Source: Bacillus sp. FJAT-47783 (GTDB lineage: Bacteria > Bacillota > Bacilli > Bacillales > Aeribacillaceae). From it: a stretch of 64,000 nucleotides of DNA. Each line of letters starts with the position of its first letter. The stretch's first letter is position 1. A program made the translations under genes and the position numbers. The notes beneath the pieces were generated by a model. The model was not told the origin of the DNA. It saw only the letters and a list, made by a program, of their open reading frames with translations, and searched no databases. Below, in pieces: positions 26,909 through 35,049 of the stretch. The stretch is taken from NCBI RefSeq assembly GCF_022808615.1, contig NZ_JAKZKS010000001.1:1-64000 (forward strand). Reading direction: 5' to 3'.

Positions 26909-27781
26909 TCATGATTTATTTTGTAAAACATCTATTAATTCGTTACGTTCCTCAGTAGATAGTGGAACGAGCGGAAGACGGACGGATCCAACGTCTAACC
27001 CTTTTAGTTGTAAAGCTGTTTTAACAGGTACAGGACTTGGTGCAGCAAAAAGCTGTTTCATCGTTGGCAGTAAACGCTGATGAAGTTGTGCTGCTTTATT
27101 CACATTTCCTTCTATAAACGCTTCCACCATTTCTTTCATCTCATCGCCAATGATGTGAGAAGCAACGGACACGACACCTTTTCCTCCAACTGACATAATC
27201 GGTAAGGTTAAGCCATCATCACCCGAATATAAGTCGAAATCATCATTTGTTTCGGAGATAATTTTCGTTATCGCCTCTAAATTGCCACTTGCCTCTTTTA
27301 CGGCTACGATATTTTCAATTTCAGATAAGCGAATGACCGTTTCAGGAGCTAGTGTAGACGCTGTTCGGCCTGGTACATTGTATAACATGACAGGTAGCGT
27401 CGTGCTTTTTGCAACTGCTTTAAAATGCTCGTATAATCCTTCTTGGTTCGGTTTATTGTAATAAGGGGTTACGAGCATGATCGCGTCAACACCTGCTTCT
27501 TCGGCTTTTTTCGTTAACTCAATAGATGCATTCGTATTGTTACTTCCTGTTCCCGCAATGACAGGTACACGTTTATTGACAACGTCCACGACATGCTTAA
27601 ATAACGCAATCTTTTCTTCAGATGTTAACGTTGGCGATTCTCCTGTTGTCCCAGCTACAACTAAAGAATCCGTACCATGATTCATTAAATATTCAACAAG
27701 CAAAGTTGTTTTTTCAAAGTCCATATTCCCGTTTATATCAAACGGTGTTACCATAGCGGTAGCAATCTTTCCGAATTTCAT
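26909..27781 (-). CDS. dapA: 4-hydroxy-tetrahydrodipicolinate synthase
   Basis: A 290-residue TIM-barrel aldolase that condenses pyruvate with aspartate semialdehyde, the branch point to diaminopimelate, lysine and dipicolinic acid. The Schiff-base lysine is K162 in VAVKEASG, the catalytic tyrosine Y134 lies in YNVPGRT, and GTTGE at 44-48 is the substrate loop. Length is typical. A site AAGGTG precedes the ATG. It is the last gene of asd-dapG-dapA and feeds the product used by the dpaAB enzyme encoded upstream. Confidence 0.97.
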   Translation of the reverse strand: MKFGKIATAMVTPFDINGNMDFEKTTLLVEYLMNHGTDSLVVAGTTGESPTLTSEEKIALFKHVVDVVNKRVPVIAGTGSNNTNASIELTKKAEEAGVDAIMLVTPYYNKPNQEGLYEHFKAVAKSTTLPVMLYNVPGRTASTLAPETVIRLSEIENIVAVKEASGNLEAITKIISETNDDFDLYSGDDGLTLPIMSVGGKGVVSVASHIIGDEMKEMVEAFIEGNVNKAAQLHQRLLPTMKQLFAAPSPVPVKTALQLKGLDVGSVRLPLVPLSTEERNELIDVLQNKS

Positions 27782-27797
27782 GAAATATCACACCTTA

Positions 27798-29015
27798 TCA
27801 AATTTTTCCGAGTTCAAATGCGTCATGAAGTGCATTGACAGCATCAATCATGTCTTCTTCCTTCACTAATACCCATATTGTTGTATGGCTATCTGCAGAT
27901 TGAAGAATTTGAATACCCTGTTCGGATAGTGCTGACACAATTTTCGCTGTTACACCAGGTACTCCTTGAATGGCTGCACCAACCGTGGATACTTTTGCAC
28001 AGCCTCGTTTAACAACTGGAGTATAACCTAATTGTTCTAAAATCGCAATGGCTTCATTTGTTACACTTCCATTAACAGTATAAACGATACCGCTTGGCGT
28101 TATATTGAAGAAATCGACACTAATTCCATTTTTGGCCATTGCTTTAAATACTTTTGATTGAAACTCGTAGTCTCCTTCTTTTGCTTCTATTTTGATTTGC
28201 GTTACATCAGCAACATGAGCGATACCTGTTATTAAACGCTCTTTGACGTCCGCTCCTCGCTTTACTGTTTCACTTGTTGTTACGAGAGTTCCTGTCGTTT
28301 TTGAATACGTTGAACGCACGCGAAGTGGTACTTTCGCCTGCATGGCAATTTCTACAGCCCGTGGATGAATCACTTTCGCTCCTTGATAGGCCATATTGCA
28401 AATTTCTGTATAAGTGACGGTTGTTAACGGCTTCGCCGATTCAACGATTCGAGGATCAGCTGTCATAACACCTTCCACATCTGTAAAAATGTCTACGTAA
28501 TCAGCTTGTATCGCTGCTCCTAATGCCGCTGCAGATGTATCGCTGCCGCCACGTCCAATCGTCGTTATATCCCCATTTCCTGCAGCACCTTGAAAGCCTG
28601 CGACAACAACGACATCATGAGTTTCTAATAACTCGATTAATCGATCACAATTCATATCAATTATTTTTGCATTCGTATGATCATTTGTCGTTAAAAAACC
28701 TGCTTGTGCACCATTTAATGCGGTTGCTTGAATCCCATTTTGCTTTAGCATACTTGTAAAGACAACAGAAGAAATGATTTCCCCACAAGATAAAAGCATA
28801 TCTTGTTCACGCTTTGTGATGGACTCGCTGCCACCTTCTATTAAGCTTAATAGTGTATCTGTTGCATAAGGGTCTCCTTTACGTCCCATTGCAGAAACGA
28901 CAACAACAACTTTATATCCGTCACGAATTGCATCTTGGATATGCTCTAGTGCTTTCTTTCGTCCGTTCTCATCTCGTACAGAAGTTCCTCCGAATTTTTG
29001 TACAATTTTTTTCAA
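27798..29015 (-). CDS. dapG: Aspartokinase I
   Basis: A 405-residue aspartokinase that phosphorylates L-aspartate in the first step of the aspartate family. It has the N-terminal amino-acid kinase domain (KFGGTSV near residue 6, GRGGSDTSA near 155) and two C-terminal ACT domains. The B. subtilis counterpart is inhibited by meso-diaminopimelate. The start is TTG at 29015, with GAGGTGG upstream; the longer frame has no ribosome site and extends beyond the family N-terminus. No internal start for a separate beta subunit was sought. It follows asd after a 369-base gap. Confidence 0.95.
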   Translation of the reverse strand: MKKIVQKFGGTSVRDENGRKKALEHIQDAIRDGYKVVVVVSAMGRKGDPYATDTLLSLIEGGSESITKREQDMLLSCGEIISSVVFTSMLKQNGIQATALNGAQAGFLTTNDHTNAKIIDMNCDRLIELLETHDVVVVAGFQGAAGNGDITTIGRGGSDTSAAALGAAIQADYVDIFTDVEGVMTADPRIVESAKPLTTVTYTEICNMAYQGAKVIHPRAVEIAMQAKVPLRVRSTYSKTTGTLVTTSETVKRGADVKERLITGIAHVADVTQIKIEAKEGDYEFQSKVFKAMAKNGISVDFFNITPSGIVYTVNGSVTNEAIAILEQLGYTPVVKRGCAKVSTVGAAIQGVPGVTAKIVSALSEQGIQILQSADSHTTIWVLVKEEDMIDAVNALHDAFELGKI

Positions 29016-29384
29016 CTGTCCCACCTCTTCTTCTAAACTAACAGAAGAGAGTCGATAGGATTCAACTCTCTTCAAGGTCCGATTCTATAGAAGTTGTTCA
29101 TTACGTTTGGAAGCTTGAAAGTGGAAATCCATTGTTATTCGAATGTTTAGCATCTATTATGTGGCTCTTTTCTAAATGATTGTCGTTATTAAGATCACTA
29201 CGTTTAAATATAGGCAATCGGTGGTTCGCCGATTGCGTCACATCCCACCTCAGGAAATAATCATCACTTTTGACATAATGATTTTTGATTTATAGCAACG
29301 TAGTTTAGGAAAACAGCCATTAATTACTTAAGATACGTTTTTTCGAATTGCTTTAATACGTATATCCCCCGTCTGAACACTTCT
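29016..29384. other. Long spacer between asd and dapG
   Basis: 369 bases without a gene. The clearest structure is GCAATCGG (29214-29221) with CCGATTGC (29229-29236), an 8-bp stem with a 7-base loop and no T run. I see no lysine riboswitch or T-box elements. Weak hexamers exist on the minus strand, but none deserves a promoter call. Confidence 0.5.
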
Positions 29385-30428
29385 TTATACTAAATTTAAT
29401 TTCACTAAACTTTCCGCAATTTGAACTGAATTTAATGCGGCACCCTTTAATAAGTTATCAGAAACGACCCAAAGGTGGAAGCCATTTTCTTTATCTAAAT
29501 CTTTTCGAATGCGACCAACAAACGTGTCATATTTCCCAACACAATTTGCTGGCATTGGATATAGCTGGTTGCTCGGATCGTCTTGAAGTGTAACACCTGG
29601 TGCATGTTGCAGCACTTCTTTAAGTGCGTTAACGGATACATCCTCGCGGTCAATTTCAATGTAAACCGATTCTGAATGACCTGTAACAACCGGTAGTCGC
29701 ACACATGTAGCCGCCACTTGTAATTTTGTATCGTTCATAATCTTTTTCGTTTCATTTATCATTTTCATTTCCTCAAACGTAAAACCGTTATCTTGGAATT
29801 TATCAATTTGCGGAATCGCGTTAAAGGCGATTTGATAATGCTTTTCATCGCTTTTCACTGGCAAAATAGACGCTTTCGGCTCTTTTCCATCCAAAATATC
29901 TCTTGCTTGATTTTTTAATTCCTCAATCGCATGAGCACCTGCTCCGGAAACAGCTTGATAAGTAGAGACGATTACTTTTGATAACCCAAACGCTTTTCGT
30001 AGTGGCTCTAATGCGACAACCATTTGAATCGTTGAACAGTTTGGATTTGCGATAATGCCATTATGCCATTTTAAATCTTCTTCGTTTACTTCTGGTACAA
30101 CAAGCGGCACATCTTTATCCATACGGAACGCGCTTGTATTGTCGATCACAATCGCTCCACGATTTACCGCTTCTTTTGCCAATTGCTTCGAAACAGTTCC
30201 CCCTGCACTAAAGAGAGCAATTTGAACTCCTTCAAAGCTTTCAGGTGTCGCTTCTTGAACGACAAACTCTTCCCCTTTAAATGTTAATTTCGTTCCAGCG
30301 GATCGCTTGGAAGAAAGTAATGTCAATTTTGAAATCGGAAAGTTCCGATCTTCTAACGTTTTTAACATTTGGCTACCAACTGCGCCCGTTGCACCGACAA
30401 CTGCTACATGAAAACCATTTGCATTCAT
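29385..30428 (-). CDS. asd: Aspartate-semialdehyde dehydrogenase
   Basis: A 347-residue NADP-dependent enzyme that reduces aspartyl phosphate to aspartate semialdehyde. The nucleotide-binding GATGAVG is at 12-18, and the active-site cysteine is C131 in ANPNCST. The C-terminal substrate domain, with the HSESV motif, is complete. AAGGAGAT precedes the ATG. It lies between the dipicolinate synthase genes and dapG-dapA, the standard Bacillus order. Confidence 0.96.
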   Translation of the reverse strand: MNANGFHVAVVGATGAVGSQMLKTLEDRNFPISKLTLLSSKRSAGTKLTFKGEEFVVQEATPESFEGVQIALFSAGGTVSKQLAKEAVNRGAIVIDNTSAFRMDKDVPLVVPEVNEEDLKWHNGIIANPNCSTIQMVVALEPLRKAFGLSKVIVSTYQAVSGAGAHAIEELKNQARDILDGKEPKASILPVKSDEKHYQIAFNAIPQIDKFQDNGFTFEEMKMINETKKIMNDTKLQVAATCVRLPVVTGHSESVYIEIDREDVSVNALKEVLQHAPGVTLQDDPSNQLYPMPANCVGKYDTFVGRIRKDLDKENGFHLWVVSDNLLKGAALNSVQIAESLVKLNLV

Positions 30429-30492
30429 CTCTCTATCTCCTTCCCCATTTACTTGCCCTTTATGAATAGACTAAAATTTCATATTACGTCCT

Positions 30493-30501
30493 ATTGTATC
30501 A
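30493..30501 (-). promoter_or_regulatory. Possible extended -10 promoter of asd
   Basis: TGATACAAT on the minus strand has the TGn extension and a good -10, but no convincing -35 at 17 bases. It lies about 65 bases before the asd start and would allow vegetative expression apart from the sporulation dpaAB transcript. Confidence 0.4.
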
Positions 30502-30551
30502 CAGAAGAAAATAAATGGATGAAATTTTTTATTTATGAAAGCGTTTTTTTA

Positions 30552-31145
30552 CTACAACTTATATCTTTCAATGACAACAGGTTGGTATTGTTTATGTTCA
30601 AGGGCACATTCAACGGTTTCTTGTAATAAATCCATATAGGCAACCATCGAATTCGGTTTCTTTTCAGGTGCATCTTGCCCAAAAGGAATAAAGTAAATAT
30701 TTTTTGTTGCCATAAGCCGCATTAAGTTGACGCCATTTAACCCGAGCGCATCATTCGTTGAAATACCTAATACAACAGGTCGATGATTTCTTAACGTTGC
30801 CTTTGCTGCCATTAATACAGGGGAATCGGTCATGGCATTGGCAAATTTACTCATCGAATTTCCAGTTAATGGAGCAATCACCATGCAATCTAATGGTACT
30901 TTTGGACCTAACGGTTCTGCCTTTACAATTGAATCAATCACTTCGTGTCCTGTAATTTCTTCTATTCTTTCCACCCAGTCAGCACCTTCACCAAAACGAG
31001 TTGTTGTCATTTTGACTGTGTGTGTTACAACAGGAAGTACATCCGCACCCGCATGAACGAGGCGTTCAATTTGAGGATATACTTCATCATACGTACAATG
31101 GGATCCTGTTAAACCGAACCCAATTCGTTTACCCTTTACATCCAT
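30552..31145 (-). CDS. dpaB: Dipicolinate synthase subunit B
   Basis: A 197-residue flavoprotein-fold (UbiX/Pad-like) subunit of dipicolinate synthase (SpoVFB), which with DpaA oxidises the dihydrodipicolinate-pathway intermediate to dipicolinic acid in the mother cell. KRIGFGLTGSHCTYDEV at the N-terminus and APLTGNSMSKFANAMTDSPV in the middle are characteristic. Its start overlaps the dpaA stop by one base (TAATG), with AAAGGAG just upstream. Found only in spore formers. Confidence 0.95.
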   Translation of the reverse strand: MDVKGKRIGFGLTGSHCTYDEVYPQIERLVHAGADVLPVVTHTVKMTTTRFGEGADWVERIEEITGHEVIDSIVKAEPLGPKVPLDCMVIAPLTGNSMSKFANAMTDSPVLMAAKATLRNHRPVVLGISTNDALGLNGVNLMRLMATKNIYFIPFGQDAPEKKPNSMVAYMDLLQETVECALEHKQYQPVVIERYKL

Positions 31146-32044
31146 TAGGAAGACTCCTTTCTTTTTTCTAACTCTTCAGAAAGCAACTGAGCTAACACAT
31201 TTGCCAAAATTTGACCAGCCGTTTTCGGTGCTACGATTCCTGGTAATCCTGGTGCAAGAATCGCCTTAATTCCTCGTTTTTCGGCATATCGAAAATCTGT
31301 TCCCCCTGGCTTAGAAGCTAAATCGATAATTAACGTATGTGGAGGCATTTGTGATATTACTTGAGCTGTTACAATGAGATGAGGAATCGTATTGATACAT
31401 ACATCAACCTCTTTTACTTCGTTTGCTAACTGATTGAGATGAAATGGCTTTAACCCCATCTCCGTTATACGGGCTAGATCTTTTGACTTTCTAGCCCCAA
31501 CCTTCACATGTGCCCCTAAGTTATTAAATGCACGAGCAACACTCATCCCGACACGCCCAAGCCCTAAAACGGCAACATTCGAATTATGAATCGTAAAATC
31601 TGTATGCTGAATGACCATCATAATCGTGCCTTCAACCGTAGGGATGGAATTATAAATCGCAATATCATCACGATCGAATAATTGTGTTAGTGATCGCTTC
31701 GTCTTTTTCACGAGTTCATCTAAATAATCATTACTTATTCCAGAAAAAATGGAGCAATGTTCAGGAGTTTGGGCAATGAGGTCTTCTGATAAAACAATTT
31801 CTTCATTTGAAAATACGGTATCAACATGACCGTCTATCGTTGTACCTGGAACAGGTAAAATGATGGCATCTATTTCATGAAATGGCACTTCATCTAGATT
31901 TGCTTTTGTCGCACCAGTAAAGCCGTGATCTAATTGATCAAATCCAACAAGATACAGTTTTCCATCTAACTCAACTAATTTTCTGATGACTTCTAACTGC
32001 CTGGCATCGCCACCAATGACGGCAATGCTTAATCCTGTTAACAT
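31145..32044 (-). CDS. dpaA: Dipicolinate synthase subunit A
   Basis: A 299-residue subunit (SpoVFA) with an N-terminal domain beginning AVIGGDARQLEVIRKL and a Rossmann NAD(P)-binding domain starting about residue 150 (VAVLGLGRVGMSVARAF). With DpaB it makes dipicolinate, the main small molecule of the spore core, giving heat resistance. A GAAGGTGAT site precedes the ATG, and a sigma-K type promoter lies 50-80 bases upstream. Cytoplasmic, mother-cell specific by inference from family knowledge. Confidence 0.95.
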   Translation of the reverse strand: MLTGLSIAVIGGDARQLEVIRKLVELDGKLYLVGFDQLDHGFTGATKANLDEVPFHEIDAIILPVPGTTIDGHVDTVFSNEEIVLSEDLIAQTPEHCSIFSGISNDYLDELVKKTKRSLTQLFDRDDIAIYNSIPTVEGTIMMVIQHTDFTIHNSNVAVLGLGRVGMSVARAFNNLGAHVKVGARKSKDLARITEMGLKPFHLNQLANEVKEVDVCINTIPHLIVTAQVISQMPPHTLIIDLASKPGGTDFRYAEKRGIKAILAPGLPGIVAPKTAGQILANVLAQLLSEELEKRKESS

Positions 32045-32093
32045 GTTGTTATCACCTTCTTCTTTTTAAAGAAAACTAATTAATCGCCTAGAG

Positions 32094-32122
32094 CATACTA
32101 TGTTTTGACATTCTTTTCGGTG
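32094..32122 (-). promoter_or_regulatory. Sigma-K promoter of dpaAB
   Basis: CACC (32119-32122), 16 bases, then CATAGTATG (32094-32102), which fits the sigma-K pattern mACm-N16/17-CATAnnnTA except for the last base. It lies about 50 bases before dpaA. The spoVF operon is sigma-K dependent in B. subtilis. Confidence 0.65.
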
Positions 32123-32243
32123 ATAAATATTTAGGCTAATGAGTCGATTCACATTGAGCAAGTATTTTAATAGACATTATTGAATTTCGTTACAGAATAT
32201 TGTATACACCTAAAGCAAAGTGGTGAAAATCGATTTTTTCACA

Positions 32244-32271
32244 CAAAAAAATGACCACGTGTTGTGGTCAC
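32244..32271 (-). terminator. Intrinsic terminator after ymxH
   Basis: TGACCAC / GTGGTCA with a 5-base loop and seven T on the minus strand, starting two bases after the ymxH stop. Confidence 0.9.
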
Positions 32272-32272
32272 T

Positions 32273-32536
32273 TTAAGATTCATCTATTTTTTTCATTTGT
32301 TCATCCGGTACATCTAAAATAATCATATCCGAGCCAATTTTTTGAATGTGATTCCATGGGACCCTTACTTCATGCCCTTGTTTTCTTAATCCGAACCACT
32401 TCATTGAAGGAATAATTAATGCTGTTATTTGTCCTGTCTCCTCATTTATTTCTAAATCCGTTTGCCCTAAAACACCTAGTCGTTCTGCCCGCTTTACGTC
32501 TACGATCTCTTTTCCACTTAATTCCGATAAGCGCAC
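32273..32536 (-). CDS. ymxH: YmxH, YlmC/YmxH-family PRC-barrel protein
   Basis: An 87-residue protein of the YlmC/YmxH sporulation-associated family, a PRC-barrel fold. MRLSELSGKEIVDV at the N-terminus and the PWNHIQKIGSDMIILDV segment are typical. The function is unknown. The start is GTG at 32536 behind AAGGGGGA. It is flanked by terminators on both sides, so it is probably monocistronic. No membrane segment or catalytic motif is visible. Confidence 0.88.
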   Translation of the reverse strand: MRLSELSGKEIVDVKRAERLGVLGQTDLEINEETGQITALIIPSMKWFGLRKQGHEVRVPWNHIQKIGSDMIILDVPDEQMKKIDES

Positions 32537-32581
32537 GATACTTCCCCCTTCCTTACAGTAAAAATATATGGTTTTGCAGAC

Positions 32582-32613
32582 AAAAAAAATACCTGCATTT
32601 TGCAGGCATTTTT
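32582..32613 (-). terminator. Intrinsic terminator after mlpA
   Basis: AAATGCCTGC / GCAGGTATTT (one G-T pair) with a 4-5 base loop and a long T run on the minus strand, directly after the mlpA stop. Confidence 0.88.
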
Positions 32614-32614
32614 C

Positions 32615-33850
32615 TTAAAGAGAAGACGGCAGCTTTCCATCAGGACTAATAAGTGATATAGCAAAATGATCAGTAAACGTTTGCTGAATCATTCGATGCA
32701 CACTGTCAAAATTCACATTATTAATCAGTTGAACGATTTCGTCTAAAGAACGATGGGAGCGAAGTAAAAGTTCATTTTTACCGTTTCGACTCATGCGGGA
32801 ATTCGTACTTTCTAGGCTCAACATTAAATTCCCTTTAATTTGTTCTTTACTATTCACCAACTCTTTCTCTGTAATTCCATTGTTCTTCAACGAGTTAAGC
32901 GTATAATGGATTGTTTCATATAAAACATCTAGCTGATTGCTTCCTGTACCACCATATATCGTCAGCATGCCATTATCTTGATAGGATGAGTGATACGAAA
33001 AGACAGAATAAGCTAAACCTCTCTCCTCTCGCACTTCTTGAAATAATCGACTCGACATACTTCCACCTAAAATATTATTTAAAACAATCAGGCTATAAAT
33101 GTCTTCTGAGCCAATTTGAATCCCGTTAAAACCGATACATAAATGCGCTTGCTCCGTATCTTTTTTTCGTGCTAATTTTTGATCCAAAAAGATAGGGGCA
33201 ACATATTCTTTCTTTTCATGACCTGTTTGATACGTTCCGAAATATTTTTCAATGTCACGAATAAACGGTTCGTCAATGTTTCCAGCAACGGATATGACAA
33301 CATTATCTGGTGTGTAATAGTTGTTCATATAATCACGCAATGTGTCACCTGTAAACGTTTGTAATGTTTCTTCCGTTCCTAAAATAGGGTAGCCTAAAGG
33401 GTGATTTCCATAAACCGCTTTACTTAACAGATCATGGACAATGTCATCAGGCGCATCCTCATACATTTTAATTTCTTCTAAAACAACATTTTTCTCTTTT
33501 TTTAACTCTTCTTCATCAAATGTAGAGTTAAAAAACATATCTGCAAGCACATCTAGTGCGAAGTTAGCATGTTCATCTAATACTTTTGCGTAATAGCACG
33601 TATATTCTTTTGATGTAAAGGCATTGACTTGACCACCGATACTATCAAAAGATTCAGCAATTTCTCGTGCACTCCTCGTTTTTGTCCCTTTAAAAAACAT
33701 ATGTTCTAAAAAATGGGAAATTCCGTTATTTTGTTCATTTTCATTTCGTGATCCTGTACCAATCCATACACCGATGGCAACGGAACGAACGGTTGGAATA
33801 GATTCTAGTACAATTCGAACTCCATTTGAACATGTATATTTTTTGATCAA
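32615..33850 (-). CDS. mlpA: MlpA (YmxG), M16 processing peptidase-like protease
   Basis: A 411-residue zinc protease of the mitochondrial-processing-peptidase group. The motif H46-x2-E49-H50 is intact, with the second glutamate region ENVVLEEIKMYEDAP-like near 123-137. In B. subtilis it has been linked to regulation of the protease gene aprE. The start is TTG at 33850 with GAGGGG upstream; the encoded N-terminus MIKKYTCSNGVRIVLE matches the family. No signal peptide, so probably cytoplasmic. Confidence 0.92.
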   Translation of the reverse strand: MIKKYTCSNGVRIVLESIPTVRSVAIGVWIGTGSRNENEQNNGISHFLEHMFFKGTKTRSAREIAESFDSIGGQVNAFTSKEYTCYYAKVLDEHANFALDVLADMFFNSTFDEEELKKEKNVVLEEIKMYEDAPDDIVHDLLSKAVYGNHPLGYPILGTEETLQTFTGDTLRDYMNNYYTPDNVVISVAGNIDEPFIRDIEKYFGTYQTGHEKKEYVAPIFLDQKLARKKDTEQAHLCIGFNGIQIGSEDIYSLIVLNNILGGSMSSRLFQEVREERGLAYSVFSYHSSYQDNGMLTIYGGTGSNQLDVLYETIHYTLNSLKNNGITEKELVNSKEQIKGNLMLSLESTNSRMSRNGKNELLLRSHRSLDEIVQLINNVNFDSVHRMIQQTFTDHFAISLISPDGKLPSSL

Positions 33851-33888
33851 ACTGAGATCCCCTCTTTCTCTATATCGTTCTAGTCTTT

Positions 33889-34872
33889 TTATGATGGATT
33901 ATCTGTTAGTGGCTCATCAATGATTCTTTCTTCGTCAAAAAGCATTGAAACGGAACCGATCGATAGTTTTTTTTGTTTTATAGAAATTATTAACGTTTCA
34001 AGGCTTTTAGCTGTTGATGATGTCGGATGCATTAAAACGATGGCACCTGGATGAATTTTGCTCATAACACGTTCCACAAGTACGTGCGGTTCAGGGCGCT
34101 GCCAGTCTATCGTATCAACGGACCACATGATCGTTTTCATTTCCATTTCATGTGCAATTTGGACGATCTCATCTCGAAAGTTGCCGCTTGGAGGTGCAAA
34201 CAATGCTGGTTTTACATCTGTCGTCGCAACTATGACTTCATTTGTTTTTACTAATTGTTCGCGAACGGAAGCGGTAGGTAATTTCGCCATATTAGGATGA
34301 GTATAAGAATGGTTTCCGATTTCATGACCAGCATCAGCAATCATTTTAGCCAATTCGGGATTTTCTTTAACCCAGCGTCCTTCAAGAAAAAATGTCGCCT
34401 TTACATGATGTTTTTTTAAAGTATCGAGCATTTCCGGAATATATTCATTTCCCCATGCCACATTCACAATAAAAGATACCATTGGTTTTTCTGGATGACC
34501 ACGATATATGGGAGCTGGCTTTAAATCATTTAAGTGAATGGACGGTGGAACTTGTTTGAATACTAAAAGTTTTGGGTTGAATGCACCGATCTTCTTCATT
34601 TGCTCATACGACTTTTTCACATCGACTTTAATACCATTATACCCAGGAGTCGCCTTCCAAACGTTATGTATTTCAGCATTTTTTGGTTTGATATTATATT
34701 TTTCAGCTTCGGCGACAATTTGTTCGTATAATGGATCTTTATTTACAGCAACGGTCGTACTTAGTTCTTTCATATCATTGATATAATTAGCCGTAAATGG
34801 ATTGTGAATCGTATTGATGCTTATAACAAAGATAACAATAAAGCCGACCACTTGCAAAATATACCTTTGCAT
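33889..34872 (-). CDS. ylxY: YlxY, polysaccharide-deacetylase-family protein
   Basis: A 327-residue protein with an N-terminal signal/anchor helix (about 5-22) and a NodB-homology domain (about 125-310). The metal-ligand motif HSYTHP is present, but the usual catalytic TFDDG is replaced by NVAWG. YlxY relatives in Bacillus share this change as far as I recall, so deacetylase activity is doubtful and it should not be called a decayed gene. The second ATG (34872) is chosen, since the first leaves only about two bases to the SD. The SD lies in a perfect hairpin. Confidence 0.85.
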   Translation of the reverse strand: MQRYILQVVGFIVIFVISINTIHNPFTANYINDMKELSTTVAVNKDPLYEQIVAEAEKYNIKPKNAEIHNVWKATPGYNGIKVDVKKSYEQMKKIGAFNPKLLVFKQVPPSIHLNDLKPAPIYRGHPEKPMVSFIVNVAWGNEYIPEMLDTLKKHHVKATFFLEGRWVKENPELAKMIADAGHEIGNHSYTHPNMAKLPTASVREQLVKTNEVIVATTDVKPALFAPPSGNFRDEIVQIAHEMEMKTIMWSVDTIDWQRPEPHVLVERVMSKIHPGAIVLMHPTSSTAKSLETLIISIKQKKLSIGSVSMLFDEERIIDEPLTDNPS

Positions 34873-34881
34873 ATACATTTC

Positions 34882-34913
34882 CCCCTTTTTACTTCAAAAT
34901 ATGTAAAAAGGGG
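34882..34913 (-). promoter_or_regulatory. Hairpin sequestering the ylxY ribosome-binding site
   Basis: Perfect 11-bp arms CCCCTTTTTAC / GTAAAAAGGGG (minus strand 34903-34913 and 34882-34892) with a 10-base loop. The 3' arm includes the ylxY Shine-Dalgarno AAAGGGG, so the folded mRNA would hide it. Confidence 0.6.
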
Positions 34914-35015
34914 ACAAGGTAGAACTAATTCACTGTATACAGGTTGGATTTCCCGTTCGCCGTTTTATACGGATAGAAGGTATGTTTAGACTAACTTGTA
35001 TACCCGGTTTAAACT

Positions 35016-35049
35016 TAAAAAGAAGCCAGGTTTCCCAGGCTCCGATTTT
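35016..35049 (-). terminator. Intrinsic terminator after pnp
   Basis: GAGCC-T-GG / CC-T-GGCTT around a GAAA loop, then T5 on the minus strand, just after the pnp stop. Confidence 0.75.

Noticed and set aside
29016-29384. Lysine riboswitch upstream of dapG
   Set aside because: The conserved lysine-box segments are absent; only one simple 8-bp hairpin is visible.
29325-29384. Terminator after asd
   Set aside because: Only a 6-bp ATACGT/ACGTAT pairing over a long loop, without a proper T run.
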